DNA of 64,000 bases from an uncultured Eggerthellaceae bacterium (GTDB lineage: Bacteria > Actinomycetota > Coriobacteriia > Coriobacteriales > Eggerthellaceae): NCBI GenBank assembly GCA_947566075.1, contig CANOIM010000004.1, positions 1 through 64,000 of the forward strand, in the 5' to 3' direction. The translations under genes and the position numbers were made by a program. The number at the start of each line of letters is the position of its first letter. Position 1 is the stretch's first letter. Positions 15,704 to 22,856 of the stretch are shown one piece after another. The notes beneath the pieces are model-generated. The model was not told the DNA's origin, searched no databases, and saw only the letters and a list, made by a program, of their open reading frames with translations.

Positions 15704-16899
15704 GCTCTCCCCTTTCCTGATGCGTTCGAATCCATTGCCAACCTATGAGGAGCGGACCTTCTAGCCCGCAGCTTCCACCAGAGGAATGCCAAGAACCCCA
15801 AACCCAGCACGCAGGGGCCCGAAAGGAACGCCGCCGTGTATCCATAGGAATCCGCTACCGCACCGCCGATGATCGCACCGAACCCTTGTCCGGCATCGAT
15901 GCCGAGATAGAACGTTGAGCTGGCCACACCGCGCCTCTCATCGGGGGCATCCTTGAGCACGCAGCCTTGGATAGAGGACTGGGCCGCCCCCTGGCCGAAG
16001 ATGCGGAAGACTGCCCCGGCGAGGATCAGCGGCAGCGATGCTGCGAACGCGATGGCCGTCACTGCCAGGCCTTCGGAGGCGAACCCAACGAGGGCGATGC
16101 CCGTAAGCCCACGCCTATCCGTGATACGGCCAGCTATGGGACGCACGAACACCATGCCCAAGGAAGAGATGAAGAAGAACCACGCTATGCCGCTGATGCC
16201 GCGCTCATCCCCCAGAAGCACCATGAAGCTAGAGGTCAGCCCTGCGCAGAACGCGAAGGAGAGCGCTGAGAGCGAAAGAGGAATGGCATCCACATCGATG
16301 GTCTGGGCCAATGAGAACCGGGTAGGGGGAGGCGGTTCGTAGGTCGTGACGGGAAGTGCGAAGCTCACCGCAGCAGCTCCCAACATGAGCGCAGCTCCTC
16401 CGAAGAAGGCCGTGGTATGGCCGATGCCCTCCGCCACCGCTACGCCCAACCCGGGGCCGAGCGACATGCCCACCATAGCGGCGATCCCCACGTAGCCCAC
16501 ACCTTCGGCTATGCGAGGAGAGGGGATGAAATCAATGGCGATGACGGTGATGACCGTGGTCTGGATGGAAAGCGCGAGCGCATGGAGTATGCGGAATATC
16601 ACGAGCATGGCCGCTGTCTGGGAAAGGCCGTAGCCCACCATGGCCACCGCTCCTATGATGAGCCCCACCAACATGAACCGATTGCGGTTCACATGGTCTG
16701 AAGCGTATCCCACGAACGGCCGGAACGCCAAGGCGCAGAACGAGAACATCCCTGCGATGAGGCCCGCCATGGCTGTGGTCTCACCGATGAGCACAGCGTA
16801 CTGGGCTATCAGGGGCGTCACCATATTGAAGGACAGCATATAGACCGTCTGCAAGAGCAGGCAGAGAGCGAAGCCTTTGTTCCAAAGCTTCCCGTCCAT
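15700..16899 (-). CDS. MFS transporter
   Basis: Twelve-helix major facilitator protein of 399 residues starting MDGKLWNKGFALCLLLQ. A longer frame exists to 17082, but the ATG at 16899 is preceded by an ideal AGGAGG and the upstream extension has no membrane character. The loop 2-3 motif appears as GYASDHVNRNRFMLVG, and the second half carries GRITDRRGLTG. It is the first gene of the operon with the OYE-type enzyme and a cupin, so it probably imports the substrate or exports the product of that enzyme. Not related to the AAHS transporter at 9711 beyond the superfamily. Confidence 0.82.
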   Translation of the reverse strand: MDGKLWNKGFALCLLLQTVYMLSFNMVTPLIAQYAVLIGETTAMAGLIAGMFSFCALAFRPFVGYASDHVNRNRFMLVGLIIGAVAMVGYGLSQTAAMLVIFRILHALALSIQTTVITVIAIDFIPSPRIAEGVGYVGIAAMVGMSLGPGLGVAVAEGIGHTTAFFGGAALMLGAAAVSFALPVTTYEPPPPTRFSLAQTIDVDAIPLSLSALSFAFCAGLTSSFMVLLGDERGISGIAWFFFISSLGMVFVRPIAGRITDRRGLTGIALVGFASEGLAVTAIAFAASLPLILAGAVFRIFGQGAAQSSIQGCVLKDAPDERRGVASSTFYLGIDAGQGFGAIIGGAVADSYGYTAAFLSGPCVLGLGFLAFLWWKLRARRSAPHRLAMDSNASGKGRA

Positions 16900-17054
16900 G
16901 CCCCTCCTGTCTCCCGCGCCTCTTTCGGCCCTTGTCCTGCAGCGCACTATAGCCCGCAAGCATTTCCAGCTGCTACCTACAAACCATGAGAAAAAAGAGG
17001 GGTATGTTTGGCGGAATCGGCAATGGCCCTCCAAGGATGAGCGGAGATATATTC

Positions 17055-17080
17055 GATGAGCTCCCTCAAGGGAGCTCATC
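17055..17080. promoter_or_regulatory. 12-bp palindrome in divergent intergenic region
   Basis: Perfect 12-bp arms (GATGAGCTCCCT / AGGGAGCTCATC) separated by two bases, between the MFS gene and the first plus-strand cupin, which diverge. Its central position suggests an operator shared by both units; a short stem-loop is the other reading. No T-run follows. Confidence 0.45.
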
Positions 17081-17145
17081 ACCCAGAGACCGGGTTCGCT
17101 CTAACCGCGCCCCGGATCACCGAACAAGGGAAGGAGAGGGTGACC

Positions 17146-17559
17146 ATGGCCAACCTCGAACGCTATGTGTCGCATTTCGTGCGCCCGAACAGCCATCAGA
17201 TGACCGAAGGTGGGGAGACCTTTCGCCGTAATATCCTGCTTCTGAATGGAGATGTGCTGCCCGGAGCTCCTTACTTCACCATCACCTGGTATTGCAACCC
17301 TGGAGATCCGTGCACTGACACCCATGTCCATGATTTCGATGAATACCTCGGCTTCGCTGGTTCTGATCCTTCTGACCCTACCAACCTGAACGGACGCGTC
17401 CGCTTCATGATCGATGACGAATGGGTGACCATGGAAGAGAGCACCATCCTATTCATCCCTGCCGGTGTCAAGCACTGCCCCTATTACATCGAACGGGTGG
17501 ACAAGCCCATCATCCATTGGTCTGGCGGCAATTCCGGAGTCTATCAACAGCTGAGATAG
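17146..17559 (+). CDS. cupin-fold protein, short paralogue 1
   Basis: Compact cupin of 137 residues starting MANLERYVSHFVRPNSHQM, preceded by an AAGGAGAGGG site; an in-frame start at 17056 is rejected. Metal ligands are in DTHVHDFDEYLGFAGSDP (His-x-His-x3-Glu) and LFIPAGVKHCPYYI. It is about 60% alike by eye to the next gene (17615-18034), indicating tandem duplication, and more distantly to the cupin at 13169. It is divergent from the MFS-OYE-cupin operon. The conserved single Cys beside the third His (KHCP) is shared with its tandem partner only. Function unknown; a ring-modifying enzyme or a sensor in the same pathway is possible. Confidence 0.75.
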   Translation: MANLERYVSHFVRPNSHQMTEGGETFRRNILLLNGDVLPGAPYFTITWYCNPGDPCTDTHVHDFDEYLGFAGSDPSDPTNLNGRVRFMIDDEWVTMEESTILFIPAGVKHCPYYIERVDKPIIHWSGGNSGVYQQLR

Positions 17560-17614
17560 CGAAGAGGGGTGCCTTGCCCCTTTACCTTGAACCCCTACTG
17601 AACAAGGAGGAACC

Positions 17615-18034
17615 ATGAGCGCTGCAGAGAAGTACCTGTCAACCTATTCCCTTGATTTTGACAACATAGACGACGAAGGAGACGTCATCCGCCGCAATGT
17701 CATCCTGCTCAATTCCGATGTGATCCCTGGAGCACCTTATTTCACCCTTACCTGGTTCCTGAAGAACACGGGGATGATGCAAAAGCCCCACACCCACGAT
17801 TTCGACGAGCATGTGGGGTTCGTGGGATCGAACCCTGATGACCCTACTGATCTGGGAGCCATCGTGCGCTTCATGGTAGATGATGAATGGATCACCATGG
17901 ACAAGAGCGGGGTCATCTTCATCCCTGCCGGAGTGAAGCATTGCCCTTACATCATCGAAGAGGTCACGCGCCCGGTTATCCACTGGTCAGCAGGAACTAC
18001 AGGCACCTACGCTCAGGCAGTGACCGCTTCCTAG
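17615..18034 (+). CDS. cupin-fold protein, short paralogue 2
   Basis: Cupin of 139 residues, tandem duplicate of the preceding gene, 55 bp downstream with an AAGGAGGAACC site. The barrel contains KPHTHDFDEHVGFVGSNP and IFIPAGVKHCPYIIEE, so all metal ligands and the KHCP Cys are kept. Its last 48 bases overlap the 3' end of the convergent FAD oxidoreductase gene. Retention of complete ligand sets in both copies suggests both are active, perhaps as a heterodimer, which is inference. Confidence 0.75.
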   Translation: MSAAEKYLSTYSLDFDNIDDEGDVIRRNVILLNSDVIPGAPYFTLTWFLKNTGMMQKPHTHDFDEHVGFVGSNPDDPTDLGAIVRFMVDDEWITMDKSGVIFIPAGVKHCPYIIEEVTRPVIHWSAGTTGTYAQAVTAS

Positions 18035-19624
18035 GATCGCCTCGGCCACACGCAGCCCATCGCAGGCGGCGCTCATGATGCCGCCTGCATAGCCTGCGCC
18101 CTCTCCTGTGGGGAAGATGACAGGATGGGAGACCGAGCGCAGGCTGGCCTTATCCCGCACAAGGCGCACCGGGCTTGAGCTGCGCGCCTCCACAGCTGTC
18201 ATGATGGTATCTGGGCTGTTGAACCCCTTGAGCTTGCGACCCAGCTGGGGCAGCGCCTCTTCCAACGCCTCCGTCACGAAGGGAGGCAGCACCTCATGAA
18301 GATCCGCTTCCACCACACCCCGTGGATAGGTGGGAGCAACCGACGAATGATGAGCCAGGGGACATCCGTCATCTCCTAGGAAATCTCCCACCCTTTGGGC
18401 AGGGGCGGCATAGGTCTCCCCGCCAGCCCGATAGGCCGCCTGTTCCAATTGGCGCTGGAAAGCCATCCCTGCCAGAACGCCCTCCTCTTCTGGAAGGTCT
18501 TCGGGATGCACCTCCACCAGGAGCGCCGAGTTCGCGAAGGCGCCATCCCGGGCATGGTTGCTCATGCCGTTGGTGCACACGCCTCCCTCTTCGCTGGCAG
18601 CGGCCACCACTTCCCCGCCGGGGCACATGCAGAAGGTGTACACCCCGCGGCCATCCTGGTCATGGACGGCCAGCTGGTAGGAGGCCGGAGGCAATGCCGG
18701 ATGACCTGCCGCTGGTCCATACTGGGCTTGATCTATAGCCTGTTGGGGATGTTCGATGCGCACGCCCACAGCGAAGGGCTTGCGCTCCATGGCAAGCCCT
18801 TCAGCGTTGAGCTGGGTGAACGTATCTCGGGCTGAGTGGCCGATGGCCAGCACGAGGGCATCGGTTTCCACTTCCTCCTCTTCGCCGGTGATCAGATCAC
18901 GCAGAGTGGCTATGACCGTATCCTCCGCCGTGCTCCTCTGACCCACCAGCTGCGTGGAGAAGCGCACCTCGCCCCCGGCTTCTTCTATCTGCCTGCGCAG
19001 GTTCTTGACCACCTGCGGCAGATAGTCTGTGCCGATATGGGGTTTTGCATCCACCAGGATATCCTCTGGGGCCCCGCATGCCACGAACTCCTCCAGCACA
19101 TACCGCGCGAAAGGGCTCTTCGTACCCGTGGTCAGCTTCCCGTCAGAGAATGTGCCCGCTCCTCCTTCGCCGAACTGGATGTTGGACTGGACGTTGAGCG
19201 CCCCTCCCTGGGCAAAGGCTTGCACATCTTGGATGCGCTCCTCTGCGGGCTTGCCTCGCTCTATGAGCAACGGCTGCAATCCCGCCCGGGCCAAGCGCAG
19301 AGCGCAAAAGAGCCCCGCAGGACCCGCCCCCACCACCAGTGGCCGGTGAACCGAGGCAACAGGAGAGATAACAGGAGACGGAGGAGTGTTGCCTTTTGCA
19401 CGGGCAGGTGGTAGCACCTCTCCCTTCGTTGCGCCTTCCACGGCCAGCACGAAATGCACGTTGGTCTTCTTGCGGGCGTCCACGCTCTTGCGCAGGATGC
19501 GATAGGCACCCAGCTGACCGGGCTTAACACCCAGCGCCTTCGCCACCAAGCGCTTCAGCTGATCCTCATTTTGGGGGAGCAGGGCATCCAGCGGCACCCG
19601 CACGTTGTTCGCTTGCAAGGTCAT
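17987..19624 (-). CDS. FAD-dependent dehydrogenase (COG2509-like)
   Basis: Large NAD(P)/FAD-dependent oxidoreductase of 545 residues. After about 95 N-terminal residues comes the dinucleotide fold VVGAGPAGLFCALRLARAG, then NVQSNIQFGEGGAGTFSDGK, which is the signature of the uncharacterised COG2509 group, and a C-terminal FAD motif GEGAGYAGGIMSAACDGLRV. The start overlaps the stop of the upstream BaiN-like gene by four bases, so the two flavoproteins are coupled. Physiological substrate is unknown for the family. The stop lies inside the convergent cupin gene, a 48-bp 3' overlap. Confidence 0.82.
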   Translation of the reverse strand: MTLQANNVRVPLDALLPQNEDQLKRLVAKALGVKPGQLGAYRILRKSVDARKKTNVHFVLAVEGATKGEVLPPARAKGNTPPSPVISPVASVHRPLVVGAGPAGLFCALRLARAGLQPLLIERGKPAEERIQDVQAFAQGGALNVQSNIQFGEGGAGTFSDGKLTTGTKSPFARYVLEEFVACGAPEDILVDAKPHIGTDYLPQVVKNLRRQIEEAGGEVRFSTQLVGQRSTAEDTVIATLRDLITGEEEEVETDALVLAIGHSARDTFTQLNAEGLAMERKPFAVGVRIEHPQQAIDQAQYGPAAGHPALPPASYQLAVHDQDGRGVYTFCMCPGGEVVAAASEEGGVCTNGMSNHARDGAFANSALLVEVHPEDLPEEEGVLAGMAFQRQLEQAAYRAGGETYAAPAQRVGDFLGDDGCPLAHHSSVAPTYPRGVVEADLHEVLPPFVTEALEEALPQLGRKLKGFNSPDTIMTAVEARSSSPVRLVRDKASLRSVSHPVIFPTGEGAGYAGGIMSAACDGLRVAEAILGSGHCLSVGACSSC

Positions 19625-20844
19625 GCTAGGCTCCAGCCCGCCAGGAGCCCGGTGGCGAAAGCCCAGTGCAGGTTGAAGCCCCCACAGGCGCCATCCATGT
19701 CAAGGGCCTCGCCCAGGACGTGCAAGCCCGGCACCTCCTTGGCTTCCAAAGTCTCTGGATCGAAGGCATCCAGAGCGAAACCACCCCGGTGCACTTGGCA
19801 GAGACTGGCATCCCCTATGCCCTGGACGGGCAGGTCGAAGGCGCTCAAGCGCTCAGCCAACCGGGTGGCGCTTTCCCTCGTTGCCTCTTGAGCCCCTTCC
19901 AGCCCTAAGCTCTTCAGTATCTGATCAGCTACCAAAGGTAGCACCGCTCCCTGGAGCAGCTCGTAATTCGAAGGTGCCTTCGCCATGACCTGGGAGAGGG
20001 TCTTGAGCCGTGAGCCCATGAGAGCCCACGGGTCAGCCTCATCCGGCAGAAGGTCCAAGCGAATCACATCTCCCTGCTGGGCCAAGCGGGATAGGTTGAA
20101 GATGCAGATGCCCGAGACGCCGTATTTGCGGAAGAGCACCTCTCCCCGCTCCTCTGCCAGGCGTTCACCCTGACGCAGAAGGCTTGCGCTGCAGCGGACG
20201 CGAACGTTGTCCAAGGGGCGGGTGAAGCGGTTGTCCGTCATGAGCGGACCCAACACGGGCACAGGCTGAACATAGGGAAGAAGCTCCTCCAGTCCGAAGG
20301 CTCCGGCTGCGCCTCCGGCCGCCACCACGGCCTTCCGCGCCCGCATCAATTCCCCTCCCCGGAGATGGATGGTGAAATGAGAATGCTGGGCCTTGGGAGG
20401 GACGATGCGCTCTACCGCCGCTGAGCAGCGGACCTCCACGCCGAACCGCAGGAGCGGAGAGCGCAGCACGTCCAGCACCACGCTGGCCTTGTTCGCCAAC
20501 GGGTACAGTCGTCCCTCTGGTTCCTCCCGCCAGATGAGCCCCAAACGCTCGAAGAAGCCCACCACTGGGTTCACTGATGAAGGGAGCCCGGCAGAATGCC
20601 GCTCTAGGGCTTCGGCCACCGCTGCGAATCCCTGAGGATCGTTGTAGGCATGGGGATGGATGTGGGCATTGGAGAAGTTGCACCGGCCATTGCCCGAGCG
20701 CAGGATAGGACGGCCGATCTTCTCCGTTACCTCTATCAGGATGATGGAAGGGGGCTTCCTGCCGCCCCGCAGAGCGGCTTCGCAAGCTGCTACTGCGCAG
20801 GCCAGGCCCGATGCCCCTCCCCCTATGATGGCAATATCATGCAT
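19621..20844 (-). CDS. NAD(P)/FAD-dependent oxidoreductase, HI0933/BaiN family
   Basis: Flavoprotein of 407 residues starting MHDIAIIGGGASGLACAVAA. The open frame continues upstream to 20925, but that extension runs into a large palindrome, so the ATG at 20844 before the Rossmann motif is preferred. Other family marks are RSGNGRCNFSNAHIH and the C-terminal ACGGFNLHWAFATGLLAG. BaiN of Clostridium scindens, in this family, takes part in bile-acid dehydroxylation, but most members are uncharacterised and I do not infer bile-acid activity. Coupled to the following flavoprotein gene by a four-base overlap. Confidence 0.85.
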   Translation of the reverse strand: MHDIAIIGGGASGLACAVAACEAALRGGRKPPSIILIEVTEKIGRPILRSGNGRCNFSNAHIHPHAYNDPQGFAAVAEALERHSAGLPSSVNPVVGFFERLGLIWREEPEGRLYPLANKASVVLDVLRSPLLRFGVEVRCSAAVERIVPPKAQHSHFTIHLRGGELMRARKAVVAAGGAAGAFGLEELLPYVQPVPVLGPLMTDNRFTRPLDNVRVRCSASLLRQGERLAEERGEVLFRKYGVSGICIFNLSRLAQQGDVIRLDLLPDEADPWALMGSRLKTLSQVMAKAPSNYELLQGAVLPLVADQILKSLGLEGAQEATRESATRLAERLSAFDLPVQGIGDASLCQVHRGGFALDAFDPETLEAKEVPGLHVLGEALDMDGACGGFNLHWAFATGLLAGWSLA

Positions 20845-20873
20845 AGGGGAAGACGGAGGACAACGGGGACGTG

Positions 20874-20947
20874 AGGATGACAGGGGTCGGGTGCTTTGAC
20901 AACATTTGTTTGCAAATGTTGTCAAAGCACCCGACCCCTGTCATCCT
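20874..20947. repeat. perfect 35-bp inverted repeat (REP/MITE-like)
   Basis: Left arm 20874-20908 and right arm 20913-20947 are exact reverse complements with a four-base loop (TTTG). The element fills the gap between the AgcS stop and the BaiN start. The flank at about 20857-20873 contains GGAGGACAACGGGGAC, which resembles a sequence near 32711. A simple terminator is less likely because no T-run follows on either strand. A repetitive extragenic palindrome or a transposon relic fits better. Confidence 0.75.
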
Positions 20948-20965
20948 GTCCTCCTCTTGCTCTTC

Positions 20966-22393
20966 TTACTTGGATTCCACCTGAGGGATGGGGTCCGTAT
21001 CCTCTTCGTCCAGGTGGTCCTCATAGACATAATGCTTCGTCTCCCGGGCGATCATGCCAGAGAGCAGCAATATCACGATGATGTTCGGCACCGCCATGAG
21101 CGCATTGGTGATGTCAGAGATGGACCAGACCAAGTCTCCCACCCCGATGGCACCCAAGAACGCCACCACCAGATAGAGCACCTGATAGGGGCGGATGGCA
21201 TGATGGCCGAAGAGGTAGGTGATGCAACGATTGCCGTAGTAGGACCAGCCCAAGATGGTGGAATAGGCGAACAGGATCATGCCCACCACCAGAATGGGCG
21301 TGCCGATGTAGGGAATCTCAGCGAAGGCGGCGCTGGTGAGCTCGGCTCCGGCGGTGATGCTCCCAGCCGTGAGCTGCTGCTGCAGGTCAGCGTTGCCCAG
21401 CATGGTGGATACCAGCACCAAACCGGTGAGGGCGCAAACGATGACGGTATCCCAGAACGTGCCCGTCATGGAGACAAGGGCTTGACGAGCCGGATTGCGG
21501 GTGGAGGCAGCAGAGGCCACGATGGGCGCGGAGCCCAAGCCGGATTCATTGGAGAACAGGCCACGGGCGCAACCGTACTGCATGGCTATCATGACGCCAG
21601 ACCCTAGGGCACCGCCGAAGGCGGCCTTCGGCGTGAACGCGCATTCCAGGATCAGGCAGAGCGCCGGCCACACATAGGCCCAATTGATGCACAGGATGAC
21701 GATGCACCCGATGGTATAGGCAATGGCCATGAACGGCACCAGCTTCTCGCAAACCCGAGAGATGACCTTCACGCCACCCAGCACCACCAGCCCCACCAGC
21801 ACCACGATGGCAAGGCCCATGGCCCACTCAGGCACGCCGGGGATGTTGGTGGTGACCACCGAGGTCATGGCCTGAGACTGCACCGCAGCACCTATGCCGA
21901 AGGAGGCGATGGCTGCCAACAGCGCGAAAGCGCCTGCACCCAAAAGCGCCCACCAGGGAATGGAACCGTCTTTGCGCTGGAAGGCCCTGCGCCAAGCATA
22001 CATGGCGCCGCCCAGCATGTTGCCGTTGTGGTCTTTGACGCGATACTTCACAGCCGCGAAGGTCTCAGAGTACTTCGTGGCAATGCCGAAGACGCCCGTG
22101 ATCCACATCCAGAAGATGGCGCCCGGGCCGCCCGCCATGATGGCGGTACCCACGCCCACGATGTTCCCCGTGCCGATAGTGGCAGAAAGCGCCGTGCACA
22201 GAGCACCGAATTGACTGATGTCTCCGGGGGCGTTCGGATCCTTGGTGACGGAGAGCTTGATGCCCCGTCCCAGCTTGCGCTGGATGAAGCCGGTCCTGAA
22301 CGTCAGAAAGACATGGGCTCCCAACAGGAGCACCAGCATGGGGATGCCCCATACGAAGTCATCTATGGCACCTATGATCTCTTGAATATCCAT
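20966..22393 (-). CDS. sodium:alanine/glycine symporter (AGCS family)
   Basis: Membrane protein of 475 residues with about 11 hydrophobic helices, importing alanine or glycine with Na+. Family marks are ATIGTGNIVGVGTAIMAGGPGA near residue 70, where an IGTGN motif lines the substrate site, and the AGCS segment GCARGLFSNESGLGSAPI. The length and the cytoplasmic acidic tail (EDHLDEEDTDPIPQ) are usual. It follows the SecDF/DUF1292 unit on the same strand, with a stem-loop between them, so it probably has its own promoter. Confidence 0.92.
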   Translation of the reverse strand: MDIQEIIGAIDDFVWGIPMLVLLLGAHVFLTFRTGFIQRKLGRGIKLSVTKDPNAPGDISQFGALCTALSATIGTGNIVGVGTAIMAGGPGAIFWMWITGVFGIATKYSETFAAVKYRVKDHNGNMLGGAMYAWRRAFQRKDGSIPWWALLGAGAFALLAAIASFGIGAAVQSQAMTSVVTTNIPGVPEWAMGLAIVVLVGLVVLGGVKVISRVCEKLVPFMAIAYTIGCIVILCINWAYVWPALCLILECAFTPKAAFGGALGSGVMIAMQYGCARGLFSNESGLGSAPIVASAASTRNPARQALVSMTGTFWDTVIVCALTGLVLVSTMLGNADLQQQLTAGSITAGAELTSAAFAEIPYIGTPILVVGMILFAYSTILGWSYYGNRCITYLFGHHAIRPYQVLYLVVAFLGAIGVGDLVWSISDITNALMAVPNIIVILLLSGMIARETKHYVYEDHLDEEDTDPIPQVESK

Positions 22394-22495
22394 CGGCTGT
22401 CCCTCATTCGTGCAGTGCTTTCGGAGTGCTTTACCGGACTAAAGCTACCCGATTATATTTCTGAGGGATGTAACGCAGCCGTTAACTTCGGCGAA

Positions 22496-22512
22496 GGGCA
22501 CCAGAGGTGCCC
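22496..22512 (-). terminator. short stem-loop after DUF1292 gene
   Basis: Perfect 7-bp stem (GGGCACC / GGTGCCC) with a three-base loop, 12 bp past the DUF1292 stop on the reverse strand. There is no clear T-run, so termination is only probable. Confidence 0.4.
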
Positions 22513-22523
22513 AGCGGTCAAGA

Positions 22524-22856
22524 TCAAGCGAACTGATAGAGGTCCTTGGTGGCCGTTTGGAACTTCTCATAGGCGCACTGAGCTAGCTCTTCATCCTCTA
22601 CCAACTCGAAGCTTTCGGGAATGCCGTCTTCATCGGTCTCAAGAACTTCCAACACGATGACCTCCCCGGAGGAGAGAGCCGGATGGCCCTCATCCACCGG
22701 GAAGAAGAACCCGTATTCGCGGCCGTCCAGGATGACGATCCCCAGGAACTCCAGGTTGACCGTTTCTCCCGCCTCATCCTGGAAGACGAGGGTCACCCCC
22801 TCTTCCGCAGGCGGGCAGAAGTCAGGATGGCTGCCTTCGCGCACTGGGGCTGCCAT
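22524..22856 (-). CDS. DUF1292 protein
   Basis: Acidic 110-residue protein of the DUF1292 family (YrzB-like), function unknown. The central barrel-like core LVFQDEAGETVNLEFLGIVI followed by REYGFFFPVDE and VIVLEVLE is characteristic. In Firmicutes this family is linked to yrrK/yrzL genes; here it follows secDF with a one-base overlap, so it is translated from the same message. No membrane segment or Cys motif other than two isolated Cys. Confidence 0.8.
   Translation of the reverse strand: MAAPVREGSHPDFCPPAEEGVTLVFQDEAGETVNLEFLGIVILDGREYGFFFPVDEGHPALSSGEVIVLEVLETDEDGIPESFELVEDEELAQCAYEKFQTATKDLYQFA

Noticed and set aside
20845..20925. 27-residue extension of the BaiN-like protein
   Set aside because: It is encoded by one arm of the long palindrome, and the Rossmann motif begins directly after the ATG at 20844.
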